Below are positions 18,758 to 28,315 of a stretch of 57,467 nt of DNA, one piece after another. This DNA comes from Chloroflexota bacterium (lineage in GTDB: Bacteria > Chloroflexota > UBA6077 > FW602-bin22). Every line of letters begins with the position of its first letter. Positions within the stretch are counted from its first letter, which is position 1. The DNA lies in contig VGOZ01000009.1 in assembly GCA_016875715.1 (NCBI GenBank), positions 1-57,467 of the forward strand, read 5' to 3'. The notes under the pieces were generated by a model, which saw only the letters and a program-made list of their open reading frames with translations, ran no database searches and was not told the origin of the DNA. A program made the position numbers and the translations under genes.

Positions 18758-19630
18758 GTGCGCGTGACGGAGGTGGGCGATTCGGAAGGTCAGGGCACAC
18801 ATGAGTCAATGGTGAGCCGGGAACGCCGCGAGACCGGCCTGCACCCCTCGCGGAACGGCCGCACCGACGACGAGCGGCTGCTCCAGGCGCCGCGGATCAC
18901 GGAGGGGACCGACTTCACCCACACGGATCCCTGGCGCATCATGCGGATGACCGGCGAGTTCGTCGACGGCTTCGACCGGCTGACCCACGTCGGTCCGGCG
19001 ATCTCCGTCTTCGGCTCTGCCCGGACGGTGGAGAGTGACCCGGACTATCAAGCGGCGCGCGAGGTGGGTCGGCTGCTCGCGCTGAGCGGCTTCGCGACGA
19101 TCACGGGGGGCGGGCCCGGGATCATGGAAGCGGCGAACCGGGGCGCCCGGGAGGGCAACGGGCTCTCTGTCGGCTGCAATATCGAACTTCCTTTCGAACA
19201 GAGCCTCAACGCCTACGTCGATCTCTCCATAACCTTCCGGTACTTCTTCGTCCGCAAGACCATGTTTGTAAAGTACTCCGAGGGTTTCATCATCTTTCCG
19301 GGCGGTTTCGGTACGCTCGACGAGTTGTTCGAAGCGCTGACACTCATCCAGACCCGCAAGGTCCGTGACTTCCCGGTGGTCCTGTTCAACACCCAATACT
19401 GGGGAGGATTGCTCGGCTGGGTCCGCGAGGTCATGCTGGCTTCGGGAAAGATCGCGGCATTCGACCTTGACCTGCTGACCTGCACCGATAGCCCCGAGCA
19501 GGCCGTGCAGGCGGTGCTGAACCGGTTCAACCAGCGGTGGTGGCGATCGCCGGCACCGGGTGACGCGGCCTTTGGCGAACTCGCGGATGACCCTGACCCC
19601 GAGCGCCGCGCTCGCCCACACCCACGATAG
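18758..19630 (+). CDS. LOG-family (TIGR00730) protein
   Basis: 290 residues from GTG 18758, five bases after the MFS stop; a later ATG is possible because the first 75 residues are polar and poorly conserved. The Rossmann-like core has GGGPGIMEAANRGA and PGGFGTLDELFEALTL, the two signatures of LOG/lysine-decarboxylase-like proteins. Characterised members are cytokinin-activating phosphoribohydrolases or nucleotide 5'-monophosphate nucleosidases such as PpnN; none is a lysine decarboxylase despite old names. Cytoplasmic. It closes the plus-strand unit that starts with the first MFS gene. Confidence 0.83.
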   Translation: MRVTEVGDSEGQGTHESMVSRERRETGLHPSRNGRTDDERLLQAPRITEGTDFTHTDPWRIMRMTGEFVDGFDRLTHVGPAISVFGSARTVESDPDYQAAREVGRLLALSGFATITGGGPGIMEAANRGAREGNGLSVGCNIELPFEQSLNAYVDLSITFRYFFVRKTMFVKYSEGFIIFPGGFGTLDELFEALTLIQTRKVRDFPVVLFNTQYWGGLLGWVREVMLASGKIAAFDLDLLTCTDSPEQAVQAVLNRFNQRWWRSPAPGDAAFGELADDPDPERRARPHPR

Positions 19631-19657
19631 CGGCCTGCCCCGTAGGCGACTGACCGA

Positions 19658-21548
19658 TCAGTCACTGAGGATCGCGGTGGTACGGAACGGCTCTCGGATC
19701 GGGCCCCCCAGCAATCGTGCGCGATCCTCGACGGAGCGGCGGACCACGCCGATCTCCAAGTCGTAGGCGCCCGGGGGAAGACCGGGGATCCGGGAAGAAG
19801 TCATCACGAGAAAGGCCGTGGCGCCGCCGTAGTCCGGTGGCCAGACAAGATGGTCGCTCTCCGCGGCGAGCCCCCCCCCGGGGGGAGTCGCGAAGGCGCG
19901 TGTAGAGGTCGAATGGGCCCTGCGCGCCATTCGGCCGCCACAGAACATCGAGGCGCGGAGCGCGGAGCCCATCGCGGCGGAGTGACACAGCCTCGACGGC
20001 GAACGCCTCGCCCTGTTCCTCCCCGTTGAGGACCTGGAACGCGCGCCGGAAGGCCCGCCGATCCTCCTCACGCCACACGAAAGCCCTGAAGTCGGGCCGG
20101 TAATCGGGCGCCCGCGAGAACGGTAGGTCGGCCACACCGGGCAACGAGTCCGGCACGACGCGTGGAAATGATGCGTCCGGGTCGGAGACATAGAGGACGT
20201 CGCCAGATTCGGTTTCGGGCACGATGATGCCGACACTCTCCTCTCGCTGCCACCAGCCCGCCCGGGCGCGGGGGGACAGGATCTGAACGGGGGCACGAAG
20301 ATCGACGGCGACAACAAGATGCGTCTCCGGGCGCGTCTCCGTGAGGGCCGCGATCCTCGTGAGGTGGGTATTGAACGCGGTGTAGGTATCAGGGTGATCC
20401 CCCCATACCCGGAAATACAGATCCGCGGTCCTGGCGCCGTACAGGAGCAGGATTGCGCCCAGCGCCGCGCTCGCGAGACGCACCGACCAGCGTGCCAGGC
20501 GCCGGCGAACTACCTCGATCGCAACGGCCGGAAACAGCGCGGCGACCGGCGCAACCAGGAATGCCCTGAATGACGACGGGCTCTCGTGCGTCAGCGCACT
20601 CGCCAACGATCCGATCCCCAGCCAGGCCAGGCACAGGCCATACTCGGGTCGAGAACGCGCGCGCCACGTCGCGATCAGCAGGCCGCCGCCGAACAGGAGG
20701 GCGACCGGCCACTCGAAGGCAGGTCGACCCGGGATGTTGTGGCGCCGGTTCGCATCGCCGACAAACGCGAACATCCCGGCCGTGTTGAGAATCGCGCGGG
20801 ATGGTGTCGTCGCTTCGCCCTCGATCTCTGGCCGCGAATTGAACACCCAGACGTCGGTGGCGCGCTGGAGCAACGTCTCGCGATGCAGAACGAAGTATGC
20901 CGCCTCGGGCAGGAAAGTCAGTCCACCGACGAGGGCAGCCAGTGCGATCTGGCGGCGAGCCGCGATGGCTCGGCGCGACGAGAGCAGCAGAAACGCGGCC
21001 AAGATGAAAGGGATCAGCCGCGCGGAGAGATACGTGTAGAGGGAAAGACCCGCCGCAACGCCGCTGGCGATCGTGACCGCAGGCCGCCGGTCCCGCAGGG
21101 TACGGCTCAGGAGCAACAGCGATACAAGCGTGAACGCGGGTACGACAGTCGCGCGGAGACCGATCCGTCCGACAATGACGGCCCATAGCGAGAACGCGAA
21201 GAGTCCGGCCGCTCCGATCGCGACCTCGTGGCCAAACCAATCGCGGAAGAGCCGATAGGCGAGCGCGACCGACAGCATCGAGAACGAAACGCCGGCCAGA
21301 TTGAATACCAGGGGGTGGAATCCGCCTAGCGCGACGAAGAGCGTCTGGACGTAGATGAACAGAGCTTCGCGACCGAAGTTGCGTGCGAAGAAGATCGGGA
21401 AATGGCCCGCCAGAACGTCGAGCGCATCGAGGCCGTTTACGCCAATGTCGTGATACAGCCCAGGCGGAAGGTCATCCAGTCGATGCAGGCGCAGTAACGC
21501 CGCCCCAATCAGAAGCGCGACGACGGCACTCCGATGCCCGCCGGACAA
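19658..21548 (-). pseudogene. ArnT/PMT-like membrane glycosyltransferase, frameshifted
   Basis: Starts at TTG 21548. The N-terminal half has about 10-12 membrane helices and the GT-C type loop PPGLYHDIGVNGLDAL after TM1, where related enzymes carry catalytic acidic residues; the C-terminal half is a soluble domain. The frame is lost at a C9G6 run (19871-19885 on the plus strand). Dropping one base of the run restores a continuous product ending GLAAESDHLVWPPDYGG ... TTAILSD at 19658. Without correction the frame runs on into Arg-rich sequence. It lies four bases after the Fsr-like MFS gene. It probably transfers a sugar from a polyprenyl-phosphate donor; acceptor unknown. Confidence 0.76.
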
Positions 21549-21552
21549 GATA

Positions 21553-22722
21553 CTACGACCTGGGCAGGCGCAGGCCGAGGGCAGCCGCGAACACGGCGAG
21601 GGCCGCTAGGGCGAGGTAGCTGACCCCGAAACCGTACGCATCGATCATCGCGCCCGAGACGAGCGGCGCGAGCGAGGCGACACTGATCCCGATCCCCCAG
21701 ACGAAGCCGACCGAGGTACCAGTGCGCCCGCCGCGCGCAAGTTCGCCAGCGTACGCCAGCACCACCGGACCAAGGAACGCGCCCGCGAACCCGGCCGCGA
21801 TCGAGAGGACGATCATCGCGGGCAGCCATGTCGTGAAGACAAACGCACCCTGAAAGAGCGCCACACCGACGAGCGCCGCGATGAGGACGCTGCGTCGGCT
21901 CAAGCGATCGGAGATAACGCCCCCCAGCGGTTGAGCGATCGCACCGGATGCGACCATCACCGCCGTGAGAAGACCGGCCTGAGGAAGCGAATACTCGAGA
22001 TATCCGTAGTACGACGGAAGCCATGTGAGAAACCCGAGCGCCGCCGCGCCACCAACGCCATGAACGATGGTGAGCAACACGACTGGGCCGGTGATCCCGG
22101 CGAACATCCCGTGGGCTCCGCGCTCGGCCGGCTCCTTGATCGCGATCGCGCAGAGCACGATCGCGATCGCGGCCGGGAGCGCGAGCACCAGGAGCGTCTG
22201 ACTGAGACCGATGGTCGGCAGAAGCATCGTGATCACAATCGGAGCAGCCAGAAAGCCCGCGGTGTTCCCGAGACCATGGATTCCCATGGCAAAGCCCCGA
22301 TTACTCGGAAACCCGTGGACGATGTAGGTGGCGCTCTGCGGGTGATAGGTGCTGGACGCGACGCCAAGGATCGCCGCACCCACGAGCACGAGTGCGTACG
22401 AGTTGGCGCCGGAAAGCCACACCATCGCCACGATGTACCCGCCAAATCCGGCGATCAACGACGCGCGGCGCGTACGGCGCCGATCCGCCAGGTAGCCGAG
22501 CGTCGGCTGCAGGAGCGACGACACGGCCGTACCGACGAAGGGGATCACACCGAGCTGGGTGTAAGAGAGATTCAATGCTTCTCGTAGGGCCGGTAGCAGT
22601 GGGGGCAGGAGCAGCCCGTAGAAGTCGTTCAGTGCGTGGAGGACAGTGAGCGCGAGAAGCAGCCTCACCCACGACGCGCGCGCGGCGGTCTGGTCGCCGA
22701 CCCGCCCCTCCACTTCGACCAC
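21553..22722 (-). CDS. MFS transporter, fosmidomycin-resistance (Fsr)-like
   Basis: 389 residues and twelve hydrophobic segments. The first helix HALNDFYGLLLPPLLPALREALNLS with LSYTQLGVIPFVGTAVSSLLQPTLGYLADRR is the Fsr-type pattern, and STYHPQSATYI is the conserved TM4 motif of that group. Fsr and relatives export fosmidomycin and other small hydrophilic drugs, although many homologues have no known substrate. It is the first gene of a two-gene unit with the glycosyltransferase (four-base gap), so it could instead serve an envelope-related metabolite. It is divergent from the ABC ATPase gene. Confidence 0.82.
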   Translation of the reverse strand: MVEVEGRVGDQTAARASWVRLLLALTVLHALNDFYGLLLPPLLPALREALNLSYTQLGVIPFVGTAVSSLLQPTLGYLADRRRTRRASLIAGFGGYIVAMVWLSGANSYALVLVGAAILGVASSTYHPQSATYIVHGFPSNRGFAMGIHGLGNTAGFLAAPIVITMLLPTIGLSQTLLVLALPAAIAIVLCAIAIKEPAERGAHGMFAGITGPVVLLTIVHGVGGAAALGFLTWLPSYYGYLEYSLPQAGLLTAVMVASGAIAQPLGGVISDRLSRRSVLIAALVGVALFQGAFVFTTWLPAMIVLSIAAGFAGAFLGPVVLAYAGELARGGRTGTSVGFVWGIGISVASLAPLVSGAMIDAYGFGVSYLALAALAVFAAALGLRLPRS

Positions 22723-22825
22723 GGCGGCCGATTCTAGGGAGTCGCCTCTGCGCCCGAAGTCGTTCGTTGTGGGGGGGCAATTTGAACTGCTACTCTACTT
22801 GCCTACTCGAGAGGAGCGCGCGTAG

Positions 22826-23926
22826 TTGGCTCGGGTCATCTTCGATCGGGTCTCGAAGTATTTCGGCGATGTCATAGCGCTGCGCGACTTCGACCTCGAT
22901 GTCCACGACCGCGAGTTCCTGGTCATGGTCGGGCCGTCCGGTTCGGGTAAGTCGACCGCGTTGCGCCTCATCGCCGGGCTGGAGGAGGCAACCTCTGGAC
23001 GGATCTTCATCGGCGACCGGATGGTGAACGAGATCGAGCCTAGGGACCGCGATGTCGCGATGGTCTTTCAGAGCTACGCGCTGTACCCGCACATGAATGT
23101 GTTCGACAATCTGGCGCACCCTCTCCAGTTGCGTAGGGTTTCGCGCGCCGAAGTCGAACAGCGCGTGCGACGGGTGGCGGAGATGCTCTCCATTGAGGAA
23201 CTCCTCAACCGCAAGCCGCGCGAACTCTCCGGCGGGCAGCGGCAGCGAGTCGCTCTGGGACGGGCGATCGTGCGCGACCCGCAAGTGTTCCTGATGGACG
23301 AGCCTCTCTCCAACCTCGACGCGAAGTTGCGCGTGCGGACGCGTGCCGAACTCATCCGACTTCACGAACGTCTGCGATCGACAATCGTGTACGTGACGCA
23401 CGATCAGCAGGAGGCGATGACGCTCGGCGACCGCATCGCGGTTTTGAACGGCGGTATGTTGCAGCAACTGGGCGCGCCGCAAATTGTCTACGAACGCCCG
23501 GCGAACCTCTTTGTCGCGGGGTTTATCGGATCACCGGCCATGAACTTCTTCGAGGCGCGCCTGGCCTCGCGAGACGAGGCGCTCTTCGTGGAAGGGTCAG
23601 GCCTTGAGATCCTCGTGCCGCCCGAACGCGCCCGCGGCCTGGATCGGTACGCGGGACACGAGATCGTGCTCGGAGTCCGGCCGGAGCATCTCTACGAACG
23701 GTCAGAGGTCGAGTCCGCCCCGCCTGGTTCCTCGCTCGAGGCTGTCGTCGACGTCGTGGAACCGATGGGGAACGAGGTCTTCGTCTACCTGACGACCGCG
23801 GGGCAGTTGTTTACGGCACGGCTCAACGCCGATGCGGATCTCCGGCGCGGGGAGCGCGTTATGCTGGTCGTAGACACGTATAAGATGCACCTCTTCGATC
23901 GGGAGACCGAGCGAGCGGTTCTGTAG
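22826..23926 (+). CDS. MalK/UgpC-type ABC transporter ATPase
   Basis: 366 residues from TTG 22826 with GAGAGGAG upstream. Walker A GPSGSGKST, Q-loop in MVFQSYALYPHMNVFDNL, signature LSGGQRQRVALGRA, Walker B VFLMDEPLSNLDAKLR and H-loop VTHDQQEAMTL are all canonical. A TOBE/OB regulatory domain follows (residues about 240-366), as in sugar and glycerol-phosphate importers. No permease or binding-protein gene is nearby, so it may energise several importers encoded elsewhere, as MsmK-like ATPases do. It is followed by a Gfo/Idh oxidoreductase, which supports a carbohydrate theme. Confidence 0.92.
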   Translation: MARVIFDRVSKYFGDVIALRDFDLDVHDREFLVMVGPSGSGKSTALRLIAGLEEATSGRIFIGDRMVNEIEPRDRDVAMVFQSYALYPHMNVFDNLAHPLQLRRVSRAEVEQRVRRVAEMLSIEELLNRKPRELSGGQRQRVALGRAIVRDPQVFLMDEPLSNLDAKLRVRTRAELIRLHERLRSTIVYVTHDQQEAMTLGDRIAVLNGGMLQQLGAPQIVYERPANLFVAGFIGSPAMNFFEARLASRDEALFVEGSGLEILVPPERARGLDRYAGHEIVLGVRPEHLYERSEVESAPPGSSLEAVVDVVEPMGNEVFVYLTTAGQLFTARLNADADLRRGERVMLVVDTYKMHLFDRETERAVL

Positions 23927-23978
23927 ATAACGCGATGCCGCGCAGGCATCGCCGCGACACGGCGTGGGCGAGGACTCG

Positions 23979-25094
23979 ATGAAAGTGCGCGTGGGACTGC
24001 TCGGGTGCGGAGCTGTCGCCCAGATCATGCACCTGCCCTTCCTGCGTGAACTCGACACACTATTCGACATCGTAGCCGTGGCGGATGCGCACGAGGAGAC
24101 GCTCGATGCGGTCGCGTCGCACTACGGCATCCCTGTGCGCTCTCGCGATCTCGACGGACTCCTGGACGCCGCGGTCGACGCGGTCATGATCCTCACCCCC
24201 GGGTCGCACGCCGAGGCGGCGATCGCGGCCATGCGGTCCGGCCGTCACGTGTTCGTCGAGAAGCCTCTCGCGTACACCCCCCGCGAGATCGATGCGATCG
24301 AAACCGCCGCCACCGCTGCGGGAACGGTCCTCCAGGTCGGCTACATGAAACGGTACGACCCGGCGTATCGGCGTGGCGCGGAACTCGCCCGGAGCCTGGC
24401 CGATCTTCGCTTCGTTCAGATCACGACTCTGCACCCGACAAGCGAGCTGTTCTGGAGCCACATCCCGATCCGACGCGGAAGGCACGAGTCACCGACGCGA
24501 TCGTATGCCCCGTATCCGCGAGCGATCCGGGTCGGAGATCCATCGATGCACACTTCGACAGAACTGAATCTCCTGCGCGAATTCATCGGGTTTGCGACAG
24601 ATGACGCGGGGTACGCCACGGCGAAGGTCATCCTGACCTCGCTGTGTCACGATGTGAACGCTCTGCGCGGCGTGCTGGGCGAGCCGACGGATGTGCTCGC
24701 CTGCGATGCGACCCACGATGGCGGGTGCATCCACACGCTCTTCGCTTTCGGCAGCAATCTGCGCTGCGCCTACAGCTTCCTCTACCTGCCGGAGCCGCGC
24801 GACTATCGCGAGGAGCTGGCCTTCTACGGAGGCAACGCTCGGGTGCGGATCGTGTTCCCTTCGCCGTTCCTCCGCAACATGCCAACCGAGCTCTTCGTGA
24901 GCCGGACCGACGATGGCGCCGCGGCCGAAACCCGTCTCATCGTGTCGTACGAGGAGGCCTTCAAAGAGGAGCTACGTGCGTTTCATCACAATGTGACGAC
25001 GGGCACACGGCCGGAGACGGACCTAGCGGATGCTCGCGCCGACCTCGTCGTGATGAGCAGGATGGCGCGCTTGGCGGCTACGCCAGCGCGGTGA
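23979..25094 (+). CDS. Gfo/Idh/MocA family oxidoreductase
   Basis: 371 residues from ATG 23979; GTG 23964 would add five. The NAD(P) Rossmann motif is VGLLGCGAVAQIMHLPFL, followed by the classical EKPLAYTPREID motif. The C-terminal half has the mixed sheet expected, with CHDVNALRGVLG as the active-site helix. Substrate is probably a sugar, inositol or derivative. It follows the ABC ATPase by about 50 bases, and its 3' end overlaps the convergent ridA gene by 17 bases. Confidence 0.86.
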   Translation: MKVRVGLLGCGAVAQIMHLPFLRELDTLFDIVAVADAHEETLDAVASHYGIPVRSRDLDGLLDAAVDAVMILTPGSHAEAAIAAMRSGRHVFVEKPLAYTPREIDAIETAATAAGTVLQVGYMKRYDPAYRRGAELARSLADLRFVQITTLHPTSELFWSHIPIRRGRHESPTRSYAPYPRAIRVGDPSMHTSTELNLLREFIGFATDDAGYATAKVILTSLCHDVNALRGVLGEPTDVLACDATHDGGCIHTLFAFGSNLRCAYSFLYLPEPRDYREELAFYGGNARVRIVFPSPFLRNMPTELFVSRTDDGAAAETRLIVSYEEAFKEELRAFHHNVTTGTRPETDLADARADLVVMSRMARLAATPAR

Positions 25095-25455
25095 CCGTGA
25101 TTTCGACGCGCGCGCCGGCAGGCAGCGCGGTGACACCCACCGTCGTCCTGCCTGGCGGGTTCACGCGAAAGTACGCGGCGTACACCTCGTTCATCGCCGC
25201 GAATTCTCCAATGTCGGTCAGATAGACCACCGACTGCACCGCGCGATCGAATGACGTCCCGGCCGCCTCGAGGATCGCCTTGATGTTCTCGAGGGTCTGC
25301 CTCGTCTCCGCCTGAATGCCGCCGCTCACGATGCGATTCGTCCGCGGATCGATACCCTTCTCGCCGGCGACAAAGACGAATCCGCCCGCCCGAATCGCCT
25401 GAGAGTACGGGCCGATGGGCGCCGCGGCGCGATCGGTGCGAACGACTTCAGTCAC
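25078..25455 (-). CDS. ridA: RidA family enamine/imine deaminase
   Basis: 125 residues from GTG 25455, which has AGGAGA about seven bases upstream. The YjgF/RidA pattern is present: APIGPYSQAI, FVAGEKGIDP (family form SGQxxxDP), ENIKAILEAAG, NEVYAAYF and PGRTTVGVTALPAGARVEI with the conserved Arg and Glu. The trimeric protein hydrolyses reactive 2-aminoacrylate and related enamines from PLP enzymes. The early AGEKGIDP segment deviates from the commonest SGQ form, so it may belong to a Rid subfamily other than archetypal RidA. Divergent from mutS. Confidence 0.87.
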   Translation of the reverse strand: MTEVVRTDRAAAPIGPYSQAIRAGGFVFVAGEKGIDPRTNRIVSGGIQAETRQTLENIKAILEAAGTSFDRAVQSVVYLTDIGEFAAMNEVYAAYFRVNPPGRTTVGVTALPAGARVEITVTALA

Positions 25456-25555
25456 GGGGACATCTCCTGCACGTGGCCTCGCGCCGGGGCGCGGCCGTGC
25501 GATTGTCGCACGCCAGCACGCATCGCTCTGCCGCCGCGACTGATACGTTTCCGAC

Positions 25556-28282
25556 GTGCCAACGGACCGGAGCGATCCCCCCATCTGGCAGCAGTATCAG
25601 AGCCTGAAAGCCGCGCATCCGGACGCCCTCCTCCTCTTTCGTATGGGCGACTTCTACGAGACGTTCGATGCCGATGCCGAGATCGTCGCTCGCGAACTGG
25701 AGATCGTTCTGACCTCACGGGAGATGGGTCGGGGGCGGCGGCATCCACTGGCAGGCATCCCCTACCACGCGCTGGAGTCCTACCTGGGCCGACTCGTCGC
25801 GGCCGGACATCGGGTAGCCATCTGCGACCAGATCACCGAACCCGGCGTCGGTCGCGGTCTAGTCGAGCGCGCCGTGGTGAGGGTTGTGACGCCTGGCACG
25901 CTGATCGAACCTGGCCTCCTGGACGCGCGTACGAGCGCCCATCTCGGCGCGATCGCGCTGAACGGCGATCGATGGGCACTCGCAATGGTGGATGCCTCCA
26001 CCGGGTCATTTCGTGTCTGCGAGATCGAGGCGGTACCACGTCGGCGGGACGATCCCGACGAACCGCCGACGGTGCTTCTGCGCGAGATCGAGCGCTGGGC
26101 ACCCTCGGAACTCCTGCTCCCCTCGGAGGACCCCCGTGCCGGAGTCCCGCCGTGGGCCAGCCGGCTGGATGGTGGTCCTACCCTCACACCCTATCCCGCG
26201 TGGCGCTTCGATGACGCCGAGGCTTCCGGTGCGCTGCGTCGCCAATTCGGCGTGGTGACACTCGAACCGTTTGGCCTGACGGACTCTGGCGCCGCCCGCG
26301 GGGCGTGCGGCGCGCTGGTTGCCTATCTCGGACAGACGGCTGCGAGCGCGCTCCCTTCCCTGCGGCCACCCGGGCGCTACGCCCTAGACTCCTTCATGAT
26401 CCTCGATAGCGCGACCCGGCGGGGACTGGAGTTGACCCAGGCAGGTCGCGGCAATTCCTCTCGCGGCACCCTGCTCGAACTGATCGATAGAGCACGGACC
26501 GCCCCGGGCGCCCGCCTGACCCGTGCCTGGCTTTCCGCGCCACTGCGCGACATCGCGCCTATCGCCGAGCGACAGAATACGATCGCGGCGCTGCGCAGCG
26601 ATCCGGTCGCGCGAACACGCCTCGGCGCCCTCCTGCACGGCATCCCCGACCTCGAGAGGATCGCCGCCCGCATTGTTGCCGGGCGCGCTCTTCCCCGTGA
26701 ACTCCGGGCGTTTCGGGCCGGACTGGCGCGGGCGGCTCACGTTCGGGGCGTGATCGCCCCAATGGCGGCGCTCGACGCGGGGCGGCTACCCACCCTCGCG
26801 ACCGAAATGGTCGACCTCAGCCCTATCGAGAGCCTCATCGATGGTGCGATCCTCGAGGAACCTGCGCCGCAGGCGCGGGATTCTGGTGTGATTCGCCCCG
26901 ACTTCAGCCCGGAACTCCGCGATCTGCTGGCGACCACGGCCGACGCCCGTCACTGGATCGCCGATCTTGAACCGCGCGAACGCGCCCGAACGGGCATCCG
27001 CACCCTCAAGGTGGGCTTCAATCGGGTGTTCGGATACTACGTGGAGATCAGCGCCGCGGCGCTCCGCAACCCGCCACCGCCCGAGATGGGCGAGACCTCA
27101 GGGCACTCGGCCGGGGCGACGGTCGAGGACCTGCTGGCGAGCGAGTTCGGTTACGTCCGCAAGCAAACGCTCATTGGCGCCGAGCGCTTCACCCTCCCCG
27201 ACCTCAAGGTATACGAACGACAGGTTATGGAGGCGTCGGAGGCGCAGGGCGCGCTCGAAGAGCGATTGTTCGGCGACCTTCTCCGCCAGATTGCGGAGCG
27301 GATCGCCGGGATCAATTCCACGATCGCGGCGCTGGCCGAACTGGACGTCCTGGTGGGCTGGGCGGATCTCGCCGTCGAGTTCAACTACGTGCGGCCTCTG
27401 GTCCACGACCGGGACCGGGCGATTGAGATCGTCGGCGGGAGACATCCCACCCTTGAACGACGCGCAGACGCGAGCGCATTCGTTCCCAACGACTGCCGGC
27501 TGGACGGCGAGAACGAGCAGATCATCGTGATCACGGGGCCAAACATGGCCGGAAAGTCCACCTTCCTGCGTCAGGTCGGCTTGATCGTGATCCTCGCGCA
27601 GATCGGTGCATACGTTCCCGCGGAGAGCGCGACAATCGGCGTCGTCGATCGCGTCTTCACGCGGGTCGGGGCCCAGGATGAGATCTACTCGGGGCAGTCG
27701 ACCTTCATGGTAGAGATGGCGGAGACCGCCGCGATCCTTCACCAGGCGACGCCGCACAGCCTGGTGATCCTCGACGAGATCGGTCGCGGCACCTCCACAT
27801 TCGATGGCATGGCCATCGCGCGGGCGATCGTCGAACACCTGCACGACGATCCGCGACTGGGCTGCCGAACCCTGCTTGCGACCCACTATCACGAACTCAC
27901 GGCCCTGGCGGAGACACTGACACGAGTGCGAAACGCGCGAGTGGAGGTCGTCGAAAAGGGTGACAGCGTCACGTTCCTCCACCGCGTCATCCCCGGAGGA
28001 ACCGATCGCTCGTACGGAGTGCATGTGGCGCAGATCGCCGGTCTCCCCCGCTCGATCGTCCTGCGATCGCGGAAGATCCTGCGCGAACTCGAACGCGGTC
28101 GATCGCGGCAGCGCGAGGCCGCTCCGGCCGCCGACTTCGGGGCGACGCTCTTCACCCCTCCAGTCGATCCGCTCGTCGATCACCTGGCCGGTCTCAGTGT
28201 GGAGAACCTCACGCCACTCCAGGCGCTGCAGACGCTCTACGAAGTCGTCGAGCGCGCGCGAGAGCGCCAGCGGAACGGATGA
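25556..28282 (+). CDS. mutS: DNA mismatch repair protein MutS
   Basis: 908 residues from GTG 25556, full length for MutS1. The mismatch-reading motif GDFYETF sits at 31-37 (Phe33 and Glu35). The connector, core and clamp domains follow in order. The ATPase holds Walker A GPNMAGKST near 661-669, Walker B VILDEIGRGTS and the conserved TFMVEMAETA. A C-terminal helical stretch for dimerisation ends the protein. It recognises mismatches and recruits MutL, whose gene is in the same window about 4.6 kb downstream on the same strand. A glutaredoxin-PDZ gene follows after 33 bases. Confidence 0.98.
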   Translation: MPTDRSDPPIWQQYQSLKAAHPDALLLFRMGDFYETFDADAEIVARELEIVLTSREMGRGRRHPLAGIPYHALESYLGRLVAAGHRVAICDQITEPGVGRGLVERAVVRVVTPGTLIEPGLLDARTSAHLGAIALNGDRWALAMVDASTGSFRVCEIEAVPRRRDDPDEPPTVLLREIERWAPSELLLPSEDPRAGVPPWASRLDGGPTLTPYPAWRFDDAEASGALRRQFGVVTLEPFGLTDSGAARGACGALVAYLGQTAASALPSLRPPGRYALDSFMILDSATRRGLELTQAGRGNSSRGTLLELIDRARTAPGARLTRAWLSAPLRDIAPIAERQNTIAALRSDPVARTRLGALLHGIPDLERIAARIVAGRALPRELRAFRAGLARAAHVRGVIAPMAALDAGRLPTLATEMVDLSPIESLIDGAILEEPAPQARDSGVIRPDFSPELRDLLATTADARHWIADLEPRERARTGIRTLKVGFNRVFGYYVEISAAALRNPPPPEMGETSGHSAGATVEDLLASEFGYVRKQTLIGAERFTLPDLKVYERQVMEASEAQGALEERLFGDLLRQIAERIAGINSTIAALAELDVLVGWADLAVEFNYVRPLVHDRDRAIEIVGGRHPTLERRADASAFVPNDCRLDGENEQIIVITGPNMAGKSTFLRQVGLIVILAQIGAYVPAESATIGVVDRVFTRVGAQDEIYSGQSTFMVEMAETAAILHQATPHSLVILDEIGRGTSTFDGMAIARAIVEHLHDDPRLGCRTLLATHYHELTALAETLTRVRNARVEVVEKGDSVTFLHRVIPGGTDRSYGVHVAQIAGLPRSIVLRSRKILRELERGRSRQREAAPAADFGATLFTPPVDPLVDHLAGLSVENLTPLQALQTLYEVVERARERQRNG

Positions 28283-28315
28283 AGCCGAACCGGGGGACCG
28301 ATATCATTTTCTGCG

